This document shows positions 51,304 through 59,756 of a stretch of 64,000 nt of DNA, piece after piece. This stretch comes from CAYUYV01 sp050331455 (lineage in GTDB: Bacteria > Pseudomonadota > Alphaproteobacteria > JAJFIK01): positions 62,001-126,000 of the forward strand of contig JBHJGV010000027.1 in the NCBI GenBank assembly GCA_050331455.1. The letters run 5' to 3'. Both the position numbers and the translations under genes were made by a program. Each line of letters opens with the position of its first letter. Position 1 is the stretch's first letter. Under the pieces are notes generated by a model, which did no database searches, was not told the origin of the DNA, and saw only the letters and a list, made by a program, of their open reading frames with translations.

Positions 51304-51966
51304 ATGCGCCGTACCACCCTCAGCGTTGCCCTCGCCGCCCTGCTGCTCGCGGCCCCTGCCCCCCTGGCCCTTGCTGATGGCCACAAGGCATCCGAGCAGA
51401 CCGTGACCGGCGGCAAGATCAAGGATCTCAGCACGAAGCCGGCGGATGTGGTCGCCGGAACCTACAAGCTCGACCCGACCCATGTGAACGTGACCTGGAT
51501 CGTCAGCCATCTGGGCCTGTCCCCCTATCAGGGTCGCTTCAATGACATTTCCGGCGAGATGACCATCGACCCGGCCAAGCCGGCCGAGGCCAGCGTTGCC
51601 ATCACCATCAAGACTGACAGCGTCGACACGCTGAGCGATCGCCTGGACGAAGAACTGAAGTCCGACGAAGGCTTCAATGCCGCCGAATATCCCGAGATCA
51701 CCTTCAAAAGCACGAAGGTTGAGGTCATGGACGGCGGCCAGGCGAAGGTCACCGGCGACCTGACCATGCTCGGCAAGACCAAGCCGGTCACCCTCGACGT
51801 CACCCTGGTCGGCACGGGCCCGCATCCCTTTGCCAAGAAGCAGGCCGTCGGCTTTAAGGCCACCGCGCGTTTCAACCGGTCCGAATTCGGCTTCACCCAA
51901 TGGGCCCCGGTGATCGGCGACACGGTCGATCTGGTGATCGGTGCGGAGTTCCAGAAAGCCGACTGA
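51304..51966 (+). CDS. YceI-family periplasmic protein
   Basis: 220 aa. A signal peptide (RRTTLSVALAALLLAAPAPLALA) and the lipocalin-like YceI fold: YKLDPTHVNVTWIVSHLGLSPYQGRFNDISGEM, SVDTLSDRLDEELKSDEGFNAAEYPEITFKS, VTGDLTMLGKTKPVTLDV and FNRSEFGFTQWAPVIGDTVDLVIGAEF are all family hallmarks. These proteins bind isoprenoid quinone-like lipids in the periplasm. GAAGGAG precedes the ATG. It ends in a strong terminator. Confidence 0.92.
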   Translation: MRRTTLSVALAALLLAAPAPLALADGHKASEQTVTGGKIKDLSTKPADVVAGTYKLDPTHVNVTWIVSHLGLSPYQGRFNDISGEMTIDPAKPAEASVAITIKTDSVDTLSDRLDEELKSDEGFNAAEYPEITFKSTKVEVMDGGQAKVTGDLTMLGKTKPVTLDVTLVGTGPHPFAKKQAVGFKATARFNRSEFGFTQWAPVIGDTVDLVIGAEFQKAD

Positions 51967-52089
51967 TCGGATTGGTCCGACGGCCGCCGCGCCCTTCCGC
52001 AAGCGGTCCCCGCGGCGCTTTTGGTTCTGACGCCCGAACGTTGGAGCCACGTCACCACGGCGCCAACGGACTCCCCGGCCCCTTAGACT

Positions 52090-52122
52090 CCCCGGCCCCG
52101 CGGGTCGGGGATTCTTTTTTTC
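52090..52122 (+). terminator. intrinsic terminator downstream of yceI
   Basis: CCCCGGCCC (52090-52098) pairs with GGGTCGGGG (52102-52110), one G-U pair, then ATTC and seven T. The 5' arm is part of a 14-bp direct repeat (gactccccggcccc at 52069 and 52086), which suggests a local duplication of terminator sequence. Confidence 0.8.
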
Positions 52123-52193
52123 CCGCATCGGTGTATGCTCGCGCATCGAAGGTTACCTTTTACCCTGCCGGTCTTTTTCGGGAGCCCTTGGCC

Positions 52194-53048
52194 ATGAGCC
52201 CTTCTGGCACATCATCCGGCGGCCTTCTTGGCCGCCTTTTCGGCGGCGGCGATCAGGCCGCGAGCGACGGTCCGTTCGTCAGACCCATGACGCCGGGTGA
52301 TCTTGCGGCCGCGCTTGCCATTATCGAAGACCACGACGAAGACGACGCGGAAGAGGCCGAAGAGTCCCTGCGCGAGCGGGACTGTGCCGGCATGCTGGTC
52401 GTTGAGGAGGCCGGGGACATTCTCGGGCTGACGGGCGCGGTTGTGGACGAGGATGTGCCGGATATTCGCTGGCTGTCCTGGACCTATGTGCGCCGGGACG
52501 CCCGCAGCCGCGGCATCGGTTCGCTGATGATCGGCGAATTACTGCGCATTCTGGACGAAGACGGTGTGCGCAAACTGTTTATCGCCACCTCAGACTACCA
52601 GGAGGACGGCGAGGACCTCTATGCCGACGCTATTGCGTTCTATACGGATCTTGGTGCCCGGGAAGAGTTGCGGGTGCCGGACTATCACGACGCGGGCGAA
52701 GCCAAGATCATTCTCAGCCTGATCAATGAGAATGCCCCGGCCGACGAGCCGTTGACCGCGGAAACCGCCGGCCTGTCCTTTGACGACATTGCCGAGGCCC
52801 CCGAAAGCGAAGACGGTTTCGGTCTGGTCTGGCATGAGGCAGAAGACGGTGTGAACGGCCTTGAGGCTCAACTGTCGCGGGCCCAAGAGGAAGACGCCCG
52901 CGCGATTTTTGTCGAGCTGCCCGAGGATTTGAGCCACCTTGCCGCGACCGCCTTGACTGAAGCGGGCTTCTCAAAAGCAGGCGCCTTGAGCGATTACTAC
53001 GGGCCCGGCGCAGACCAGGTCCACTGGGTCAAGACTCTCAAGGCCTGA
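52194..53048 (+). CDS. GNAT-family N-acetyltransferase
   Basis: 284 aa. The GNAT acetyl-CoA motif A is WTYVRRDARSRGIGSLMIGELL (RxxGxG loop), with FYTDLGAREELRVPDY as motif B. A Ser/Gly tail of about 30 residues precedes the domain, and a second, acidic half (from about 195) resembles a degraded GNAT-like or substrate-binding domain. Highly acidic overall (EDHDEDDAEEAEES). The acetylated substrate is unknown. Confidence 0.82.
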   Translation: MSPSGTSSGGLLGRLFGGGDQAASDGPFVRPMTPGDLAAALAIIEDHDEDDAEEAEESLRERDCAGMLVVEEAGDILGLTGAVVDEDVPDIRWLSWTYVRRDARSRGIGSLMIGELLRILDEDGVRKLFIATSDYQEDGEDLYADAIAFYTDLGAREELRVPDYHDAGEAKIILSLINENAPADEPLTAETAGLSFDDIAEAPESEDGFGLVWHEAEDGVNGLEAQLSRAQEEDARAIFVELPEDLSHLAATALTEAGFSKAGALSDYYGPGADQVHWVKTLKA

Positions 53049-53106
53049 CACCGACGCTGCGGACCGTCTTACAAGAAAACAGCCAGACCATCCCGGAGGG
53101 ATTACC

Positions 53107-53727
53107 ATGACCACCAAGAAATTTGCCTTCGCCGCCTGTCTTGCCGGCATAAGCAGCGTCGTCATCGCCGCTTGCTCCCAGAGCGAGCCGGGCCCGGACC
53201 TGACCAAGGTCGTCGAGCGCACCGAGACCGCGATGACGGAGTACCAGGACTATCTGACCCGCAACGGCATCGAGGAAGCCGGCCCGGACGAGCTGCAGCA
53301 GTTCGAAACCGTCCTGGTGGACAGCATCAATTCGGACCCGCGCTTTTACGGCAATCCCATCGGCGTCGATGTGGCGCAAGACGGCAGTGTCGACGGCTTC
53401 AAGGACACCAATGCCAACAATGAACAGGACTACGGCGAGAACGCCCTGTTCAAGATCGAGATCGACAGCGCCAACCAGCGCATGATCGTCACGGATCTGA
53501 CTACGGGCAACGCCACCGGCTTCCCCTTCATGGGGGCCGCCACGGGCTTCCTCGCCGGGGCCCTGATCGGCAACCTCCTGAGCCGTCAGCGCTCCGCAGG
53601 CATTCAGCCGAGTTCCTTCAACAACCGGTCGGTCCAGTCCCCATCGCAATATGCCAATCAGCGCAGCGCCGCCCAGAGTCAGGCGCGCAGCCGGGCGCGC
53701 TCGGGCGGTCCGTCGCGGGGCAAGTGA
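53107..53727 (+). CDS. hypothetical outer-membrane-type lipoprotein
   Basis: 206 aa. A lipoprotein signal with lipobox VIAAC at about residues 19-23; Ser after the Cys favours the outer membrane. The middle has an acidic, Asp/Asn-rich stretch (DGFKDTNANNEQDYGENALF), then a Gly-rich hydrophobic helix (FPFMGAATGFLAGALIGNLL), and the tail is a Ser/Arg/Gln-rich low-complexity region. GGAGGGATTACC precedes the ATG. Role unknown. The Gly-rich helix followed by a basic tail resembles small envelope lipoproteins of the DUF4247/YgiB type in shape only. Confidence 0.75.
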   Translation: MTTKKFAFAACLAGISSVVIAACSQSEPGPDLTKVVERTETAMTEYQDYLTRNGIEEAGPDELQQFETVLVDSINSDPRFYGNPIGVDVAQDGSVDGFKDTNANNEQDYGENALFKIEIDSANQRMIVTDLTTGNATGFPFMGAATGFLAGALIGNLLSRQRSAGIQPSSFNNRSVQSPSQYANQRSAAQSQARSRARSGGPSRGK

Positions 53728-53810
53728 TCCCGAACGGCTCACGGCCGACATCGAGGGAGACGGGCCGGACCGCGAGCCGCATTTCGGTATAAAAGTCCGG
53801 TACAGAAGAA

Positions 53811-53836
53811 GGGGCAGCATCTGCGGCCCCTTTTTT
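53811..53836 (+). terminator. intrinsic terminator downstream of the lipoprotein gene
   Basis: GGGGC-A-GCA-TC-TGC-G-GCCCC followed by six T, 83 nt after the lipoprotein stop. It separates that gene from the spermidine synthase gene. Confidence 0.75.
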
Positions 53837-53904
53837 GACGGTGGGGCTCAAGGCTTATGGAGCCTCCCATAAAAGGCTGATTGAGCCTCCACAAGAGAAA
53901 GCCG

Positions 53905-55521
53905 ATGACGGGATCACAGGGAACGACCAAAACGCTGCAGCCCCAATCCGCGGATGCGATCAGGCCCGGCCCGGGAACCGAAGATGCCGCCTACCGGGAT
54001 CTGCCGCGCAGCAAGGCAGTTATCCTGCTTTTGTCGATCGCGGTGGTGGCCCTGTGCGGCATCGTCTATGAGCTGATCATTGGAACCGTGTCGAGCTATC
54101 TGCTCGGCAATTCGGTCTACCAGTTCTCCCTGACCATCGGCTTTTTCATGTTTGCCATGGGGATCGGCTCCTATCTGTCGAAATTCATCGGCGGCCGGCT
54201 CCTGGAGCGCTTCATCCTTGCAGAGATCGTCCTGGCACTGATCGGTGGGATCTGCTCCTTGAGCCTGTTCATGACCTTTCCCCTGGCACCCGCTTTCTAT
54301 CAGACGGTCATGTTCGCGTTCATCTTTTCCATCGGCGCCCTGGTCGGCCTCGAAATTCCCCTGCTGACCCGGGTGCTCGCGGCGGCCGGAGGCACGCGGA
54401 CCTCGATCGCCAATGTCATGTCCCTCGATTATGTGGGCGCCCTGGTGGGGTCGGTCGCCTTTCCGCTGCTGCTGCTGCCGGGCCTTGGGCTGATCCGCTC
54501 CTCCTTCGCCATCGGCGTGGCAAACATCTTCGTCGCCCTGCTGAATGTGATCTGGCTGCGCGACCATCTCAGCCGGCCGCGGGCCATGATGGCCGGTGTC
54601 GGCGCGGTGGCGGTCTTGCTGGTCGCCCTGACGGTGTTCGGATCCCACATCACCGCCTATGCCCAGCACCACTTGTATTTCGACACGGTGGTTTGGGAAA
54701 AACAAACCCCCTATCAAACCCTGGTGGTGACGCGGAACAGCCAACGCAACGATTTGCGCCTGTTCATCGACGGCCATATCCAGTTTTCGTCCGAGGACGA
54801 ACACCGCTACCACGAGGCTCTGGTGCACCCGGCCATGATGTCCTCGTCCACACCGCCCCGCGCGGTGCTGGTGCTTGGCGGCGGGGACGGCCTCGCCATC
54901 CGTGAAATCCTGAAATACGACACGGTCGAGCGGATCGATCTCGTCGATCTGGACCCGGCGATGACCTGGCTCGGCGCCCGGTTCGCCCCCCTCGCGCGGC
55001 TCAACGAAAACGCTCTGGACGATCCGCGTGTGCGCATCTTCAACGTGGATGCCTTTGTGTTCATCAAGGACGATGGTCCGACTTATGACCGGGTGATCAT
55101 GGACTTTCCGGACCCGCACAACGAGGCCATCGCCAAGCTCTATTCGGCGGAGTTCTATGCCATGGTGGCCCGGCGCCTCGCCCCCGGCGGCGTGGTGGCG
55201 ACCCAAAGCTCTTCACCCTTTTTCGCCCGCAATGCATTCTGGTCGGTGCGGGCAACCCTGGCCCGGGTGTTTCCCCAGAGCGCGAGTTATCAGGTGACGG
55301 TGCCGTCATTCGGTCTGTGGGGGTTTCATCTGGCATCCCAGGATCCACTCCAACCCGTGACCCGTGTCCCGGTGCCGACGCGGTATCTCACGGCCCCGGT
55401 CTTCGAGGCGGCGCAGATATTCGGGGCGGACGCGGACGACCCCGGAACATCCGTGGTCAACAGCATTTTTGAGCCGACCCTCTACGAGATCTACATTGAG
55501 GATTTGCGCGGGGCGTCCTGA
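53905..55521 (+). CDS. membrane-embedded spermidine synthase-like protein
   Basis: 538 aa. Seven or so transmembrane helices in the first 230 residues (for example AVILLLSIAVVALCGIVYELIIG; LVGSVAFPLLLLPGLGLI) are followed by a soluble spermidine-synthase fold: RLFIDGHIQFSSEDEHRYHEALVHPAM, LVLGGGDGLAIREILKY (AdoMet-like binding), IDLVDLDPAM and VIMDFPDPHNEAIAKLYSAEFYAMVARRLAPGG. The Asp of DFPDP fits the catalytic base of aminopropyltransferases. It should make spermidine or a related polyamine at the membrane. ATG 53905 chosen; a TTG at 53881 is upstream. Confidence 0.88.
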   Translation: MTGSQGTTKTLQPQSADAIRPGPGTEDAAYRDLPRSKAVILLLSIAVVALCGIVYELIIGTVSSYLLGNSVYQFSLTIGFFMFAMGIGSYLSKFIGGRLLERFILAEIVLALIGGICSLSLFMTFPLAPAFYQTVMFAFIFSIGALVGLEIPLLTRVLAAAGGTRTSIANVMSLDYVGALVGSVAFPLLLLPGLGLIRSSFAIGVANIFVALLNVIWLRDHLSRPRAMMAGVGAVAVLLVALTVFGSHITAYAQHHLYFDTVVWEKQTPYQTLVVTRNSQRNDLRLFIDGHIQFSSEDEHRYHEALVHPAMMSSSTPPRAVLVLGGGDGLAIREILKYDTVERIDLVDLDPAMTWLGARFAPLARLNENALDDPRVRIFNVDAFVFIKDDGPTYDRVIMDFPDPHNEAIAKLYSAEFYAMVARRLAPGGVVATQSSSPFFARNAFWSVRATLARVFPQSASYQVTVPSFGLWGFHLASQDPLQPVTRVPVPTRYLTAPVFEAAQIFGADADDPGTSVVNSIFEPTLYEIYIEDLRGAS

Positions 55522-55531
55522 GCCCCCTGCC

Positions 55532-56587
55532 CTATCGGCGCCGGTACCAGTCGACTCCCGATCCGTCCCGCTCAACGGACAGGGCACCGCGGTCCTTCAG
55601 GCAATTCAAATGCGCCAGCGCTTCGCCGGTCGCCATGCCCACAAGCTCGCCGGTGATCTCCCGGCGGAACAAGGCGGTGAAAACATCCACGGCGCGGCGC
55701 GGCTCGCCCAGCATGTCCAGCAGTTTTGACAGCCCCTCCTCGTGCTCCGCCACCAACGCCGCGCAGCGCTCGTGCAGCCCATGGAAGGCCTTTTGATGGG
55801 CCGGACAAACAAGAACGGTCTGGGGCACAAGGGTGGGGATCCGGCGGCAGGCCTCCAGCCAATCGCTCAACGGATCGGACAGGGGCTCGGTGGGCCAAAC
55901 GCTGATATTGGACGAAATGGAGGGCAGGACCTGGTCACCGGAGATGTAAAGGTCCAACTCCGGACAGTGCAGGGAAATGTGCTCGGGCGAGTGGCCGCCG
56001 CCTGCGATCAGATGCCAGGTCCGCCCGCCGATGACAAGGCGGTCGCCGTCCCGCATGCGGATGAAACTTTCCGGCAGGGCGGATACGCGTCGCCCGAACC
56101 CGCCAAAACGCTGGCTGTAGGCTTCGAGTTGCACCTCGGAAAATCCGGCGGCCCGGTAAAAGCGGATCCCTTCCTCCGGAGCGTCCTTGCCGGTATCGGC
56201 CACCAGCATGCGGCACATGGCATATTCCGTCCGCGACATATGAAACGGCACATCGAACCGGCGCACGAGCCAGCCCGCAAGGCCCACATGGTCAGGGTGC
56301 AGATGGGTGACGATGACCCGCGTCACCGGGCGTCCACCGAGGACCCGCTTCAGCACGCCGTCCCACATCTCCCGCACTCCGGCCGTGTCGATGCCGGTAT
56401 CCACCACCGCCCAACCCTCGCCATCGTCGATCAGCCAGACATTGATGTGGTTGAGCGCGAAAGGGAGCGGGAGGCGGAACCACAGAATGCCCGGTGCAAC
56501 CTCAAGGGTTTCGCCCGGCTCCGGTGCCGTTTCGAAGGGAAAAGTGAGGGCGGCGCGAGCCTTGACGGCAGCGGCAGACGGGGCCAT
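55532..56587 (-). CDS. MBL-fold metallo-hydrolase
   Basis: 351 aa. Metallo-beta-lactamase fold with the zinc motif THLHPDH (94-100), an upstream VVDTGID strand, the distal GGGHSPEHISLHC and YISGDQVLPSIS ligands, and a C-terminal helical extension of about 100 residues with winged-helix character (EPRRAVDVFTALFRREI; MATGEALAHLNCL). This resembles the LACTB2/RNase-Z-like hydrolase subgroup; the substrate is unknown. Start MAPSAAAV at 56587. Convergent with the spermidine synthase gene. Confidence 0.88.
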   Translation of the reverse strand: MAPSAAAVKARAALTFPFETAPEPGETLEVAPGILWFRLPLPFALNHINVWLIDDGEGWAVVDTGIDTAGVREMWDGVLKRVLGGRPVTRVIVTHLHPDHVGLAGWLVRRFDVPFHMSRTEYAMCRMLVADTGKDAPEEGIRFYRAAGFSEVQLEAYSQRFGGFGRRVSALPESFIRMRDGDRLVIGGRTWHLIAGGGHSPEHISLHCPELDLYISGDQVLPSISSNISVWPTEPLSDPLSDWLEACRRIPTLVPQTVLVCPAHQKAFHGLHERCAALVAEHEEGLSKLLDMLGEPRRAVDVFTALFRREITGELVGMATGEALAHLNCLKDRGALSVERDGSGVDWYRRR

Positions 56588-57077
56588 GGGGTGTTCCTTT
56601 GTCAGTCTGGCGTGCACGGGCACCCTAGCAGAGCCCTTCGCCCCTGCACAAAGCGACGTGCCCTGCACAGTGGGACCCGGACCGGGCGACCCGGACCGTA
56701 TAAGGATCAAAGGGATTACATCGAAGGGCGTGGCCGGATCGGGCATGCGCCCAAGACCGAGGCCAAGACCGAGGCCAAGACTGCCGAATCACCTGTCACA
56801 CACGCGCTTCGCGAATGAAAGGCTGGCCTTCAAGCATAGCGGTTGGGTTGCCGTGTGAAAAACGAATGGCTATTCGAAACAAATAAGATAGGGTACGCAT
56901 CCGCCGTATAAGGCAGACGGGGCACGTTTTCGATCACAGGCTGTATGGCCCATCATGGTTGTGACTTTCCAACTGGACGGTCCGCCGGAGGGTCCAGCCT
57001 AATCGCGCGCCGATTGTTTGCGTGGATGACACCACGCGAACCATCGGTCGTTCGGCTTTCCGAATGAGGGGCAACGA
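56588..57077. other. intergenic region upstream of the TonB-dependent receptor
   Basis: About 490 nt between divergent genes. It holds the 12-bp minisatellite listed separately and a small palindrome CGAAT-ggct-ATTCG at 56863-56876. TTGCCG (56848-56853) then TATTCG after 17 nt is a weak promoter candidate overlapping the palindrome, so the palindrome could be an operator of the receptor gene. It does not look like a Fur box. Confidence 0.3.
56751..56797. repeat. 12-bp tandem repeat
   Basis: Three identical copies of ccaagaccgagg at 56751, 56763 and 56775, then a partial fourth. It lies in non-coding sequence; overlapping frames give simple KTEA or RPRP repeats without a plausible gene. Confidence 0.85.
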
Positions 57078-59519
57078 ATGAAGACTTTTCTATTGCGCAC
57101 CGGCACCGCCCTTGTGGCCCTCGCGCCTGGTGTCGCCATCCCGGCATTTGCACAGACGGCGGACGAATCGGGCAACTGGGTCGTCAATCCGGTGACCGAG
57201 GAGCGAGCCTGGGTCGGCCGGCGCTATGCCCAGGCCGACACGACGGTCCAGCCCGCGGCCGCCCAGCCGGCAACCGTCGGCCAGGAGCCGCGCCCATGGA
57301 TCGAAAAGATCGTGGTTTCGGCGCGGAAGAAAGAGGAAGGCATCCTCGAGGTGCCCATCGCCATCGAGGTGCGTTCGGGCACGCAGATCCAGAACCAGAT
57401 TTTCCGGGACCTGCAGGAGTTGATCGAGAACGTTCCGGCCGTGAACGTGTCCCGGACCGGCTCGGCTGACTTCCTGAACATTCGCGGTGTGGGATCCGGC
57501 GAGAGTGTGGGCTTCGAACAGTCGGTGGCATTCGTGATCGACGGCATCACGCTTGGCCGCTCCCGCGCCAGCCGCACCGCCCTGCTCGACTCCGAGCGGG
57601 TTGAGATCCTCAAAGGTCCGCAGACCACTTATTTCGGTGCCAACACCATCGCCGGGGCCATCAGTGTGACCTCCCGAGGCGCCGATCTGGATGCCGGCTA
57701 TTCGGGCTACGGACGTCTGTCCTATGAGTTCGAACAGCAGGAAGTGAATTTCGAGGGTGCCGCGAATATTCCCATCACGGATGACCTTGCAGCCCGTATT
57801 GCTGTCAAGTTCCTGGACTCAGACGGCTATATCGAAGACACCTTTATCGGCGAAGATCTGCCGAGCAACAGGGACATTGTGGTCCGCGGCAGCGCCCTGT
57901 GGGAGCCGATCGAGAAGCTCAGCGTCGATTTCCGCTTCACCTACGGATCCGTCGAAGCGGACAACAGCGGTCTCGACACGGAGCTTGTGGGCTGCACCCC
58001 GGGCACGCCCATGACCAACCCGGCCCAGCTCGACTGTATCCAGGCGGACGGCCAGCCGGTCGACTCGACGTTGAACCTGCGCCGGAGTCAGGATCTCCCG
58101 GAATTCCGGGAACTGGACTACATCACCGGCGTCCTGACGGTGAACTACGATCTGAACGATTTCACCGTCACGACCGTGACGGGTTACTATGATTTCGAGA
58201 ACGAGTTCCGGCTCGATCTCGACGGCACGTCCGTCGATCCCGGTCCCGGCTTCACCACACGTTCGGGCCTGTCCCAGTTCGACGAAGCCGACCAGTTCAG
58301 CCAGGAAATCCGCCTCGCCTCGCCCACGGGCGGCACCTTCGAATGGGTGGCCGGACTTTACTTCCAGGATGAATCGGCCGCCTTCAGCCAAGTGGTCGTC
58401 AACTCGTTCCTGCCGGCGCCGGCAACCTTCCTTGCCGCCTTGCGCTCCCAAGAATATCGTACCTATTCCGTGTTCGGCGAACTGACCTACAACTTCCTGC
58501 GGGATCTGCGCGGGATTGTCGGGCTGCGTTTCATTCATGTGGACCAGGACATCTCGATCAGTCCGAACTCTCCCGTCGTACCCCAGGCCGATGGGGTCCC
58601 GGACATTCTGAGCGCCGCCCCGCTGGCGGGTGCGTTCTTCAGCGGGGATTTCGAACGCTCCGATACGGATGTTCTGCCGTCGGTTACCGTCCAATACGAC
58701 TTCGCGCCGAACGCCAATGTGTACGGCTCCTGGCGTCAGGGCTTCAAGGCAGGCGGCTTCTCTCTCGTCAACCCGACACCGGGCGTGACGGCGGACTTCG
58801 CCGAAGAATTCGACAAGGAAGAAGTCAACGCGTTTGAAGTGGGCGTGAAGGGACTGTTCCTCGACGGCAAGGTCCAGGCCACGGCGGCCCTGTTCCGCAT
58901 GGTGTTCACGGATCGTCAGGTGGCCAGCCTCGCCGACCTCCCGCCGGGCACGCCGGCCGGCAATATCCAGCCGGTGGAGAACGCGGCGAAGTCGGTCTCT
59001 CAGGGTATCGAAATCGGCTTTATCGCCCGCCTGCTGGAACAGCTGACGGTTCAGGGTGAGCTGGTGTTCCTCGACTCCGAGTTTACCGAATTCGAGGACG
59101 CGATCTGCTTCACGGGTCAGACTCCGGCTCAAGGCTGTATCGATGGTCGCCAGGATTTGAGCGGCGAAGAAACAACGTTCGCGCCGACCTATTCCGGCAA
59201 CTTTACGTTGACCTATGATTATCCGTTCCGGGAGTACATCGTGACGGCCCAGCCCAACGTGTTCTTCACGGACGGGTTCCAGCTCGTGTCGGACAACAAT
59301 CCGATCACGCGGCAGGACAGCTATGTGAAGTTCAACTTCCGCCTGAGCGTGAAGCCGGAATCGGAGCGCTGGGAAGTGGCCCTGGTGGGCCGGAACCTGA
59401 ACGACGAGATCACCACCTCAGGCCTGTGTAACGAAGTGCCGAACGCCCCGGGCGGCACGTTGGGCTGCGTGGTCGATCCCCCCCGTACGATCGCGCTTCA
59501 GGGCGTCGTCAATTTCTGA
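57078..59519 (+). CDS. TonB-dependent outer-membrane receptor
   Basis: 813 aa. Signal peptide ending AFAQ, a short extension, a TonB-box-like IEKIVVSARKKEEGILEVPIAI, the plug domain (LQELIENVPAVNV, FLNIRGVGSG, VEILKGPQTTYFGANTIAGAISV) and a large beta-barrel ending in Phe (IALQGVVNF), as outer-membrane barrels do. It imports a siderophore, cobalamin or other scarce substrate using TonB energy. No pathway gene nearby reveals the ligand. A strong hairpin terminator follows the stop. Confidence 0.92.
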   Translation: MKTFLLRTGTALVALAPGVAIPAFAQTADESGNWVVNPVTEERAWVGRRYAQADTTVQPAAAQPATVGQEPRPWIEKIVVSARKKEEGILEVPIAIEVRSGTQIQNQIFRDLQELIENVPAVNVSRTGSADFLNIRGVGSGESVGFEQSVAFVIDGITLGRSRASRTALLDSERVEILKGPQTTYFGANTIAGAISVTSRGADLDAGYSGYGRLSYEFEQQEVNFEGAANIPITDDLAARIAVKFLDSDGYIEDTFIGEDLPSNRDIVVRGSALWEPIEKLSVDFRFTYGSVEADNSGLDTELVGCTPGTPMTNPAQLDCIQADGQPVDSTLNLRRSQDLPEFRELDYITGVLTVNYDLNDFTVTTVTGYYDFENEFRLDLDGTSVDPGPGFTTRSGLSQFDEADQFSQEIRLASPTGGTFEWVAGLYFQDESAAFSQVVVNSFLPAPATFLAALRSQEYRTYSVFGELTYNFLRDLRGIVGLRFIHVDQDISISPNSPVVPQADGVPDILSAAPLAGAFFSGDFERSDTDVLPSVTVQYDFAPNANVYGSWRQGFKAGGFSLVNPTPGVTADFAEEFDKEEVNAFEVGVKGLFLDGKVQATAALFRMVFTDRQVASLADLPPGTPAGNIQPVENAAKSVSQGIEIGFIARLLEQLTVQGELVFLDSEFTEFEDAICFTGQTPAQGCIDGRQDLSGEETTFAPTYSGNFTLTYDYPFREYIVTAQPNVFFTDGFQLVSDNNPITRQDSYVKFNFRLSVKPESERWEVALVGRNLNDEITTSGLCNEVPNAPGGTLGCVVDPPRTIALQGVVNF

Positions 59520-59570
59520 GTGCGCCCGCGCCGCGGACTGCCGCGGCGGCGCATGATCGGGCACGATCCC

Positions 59571-59609
59571 ATGCGGGGCCAGGAACCACCTTGGCCCCGC
59601 ATTTGTTTT
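59571..59609 (+). terminator. intrinsic terminator of the TonB-dependent receptor
   Basis: ATGCGGGGCCA (59571-59581) pairs perfectly over 11 bp with TGGCCCCGCAT (59592-59602), followed by TTGTTTT. It lies about 50 nt after the receptor stop. Confidence 0.85.
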
Positions 59610-59756
59610 GGGCGAGTATGTGGACGCGATAAAACATCCATGGGGTGAGACCGGCAAAGACCTGCTCTGAACTCTTTTGGAAACGGTCAATACCGGGACA
59701 GAACGGCCTGAAAAGGACGGACGCGCCGAGGTGTTCGAGGACAGGGGAGGCATCGG

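Noticed and set aside
55742..56818. Plus-strand frame ending in KTEA repeats
   Set aside because: Antisense to the MBL hydrolase; the KTEA tract is only the translation of the 12-bp repeat.
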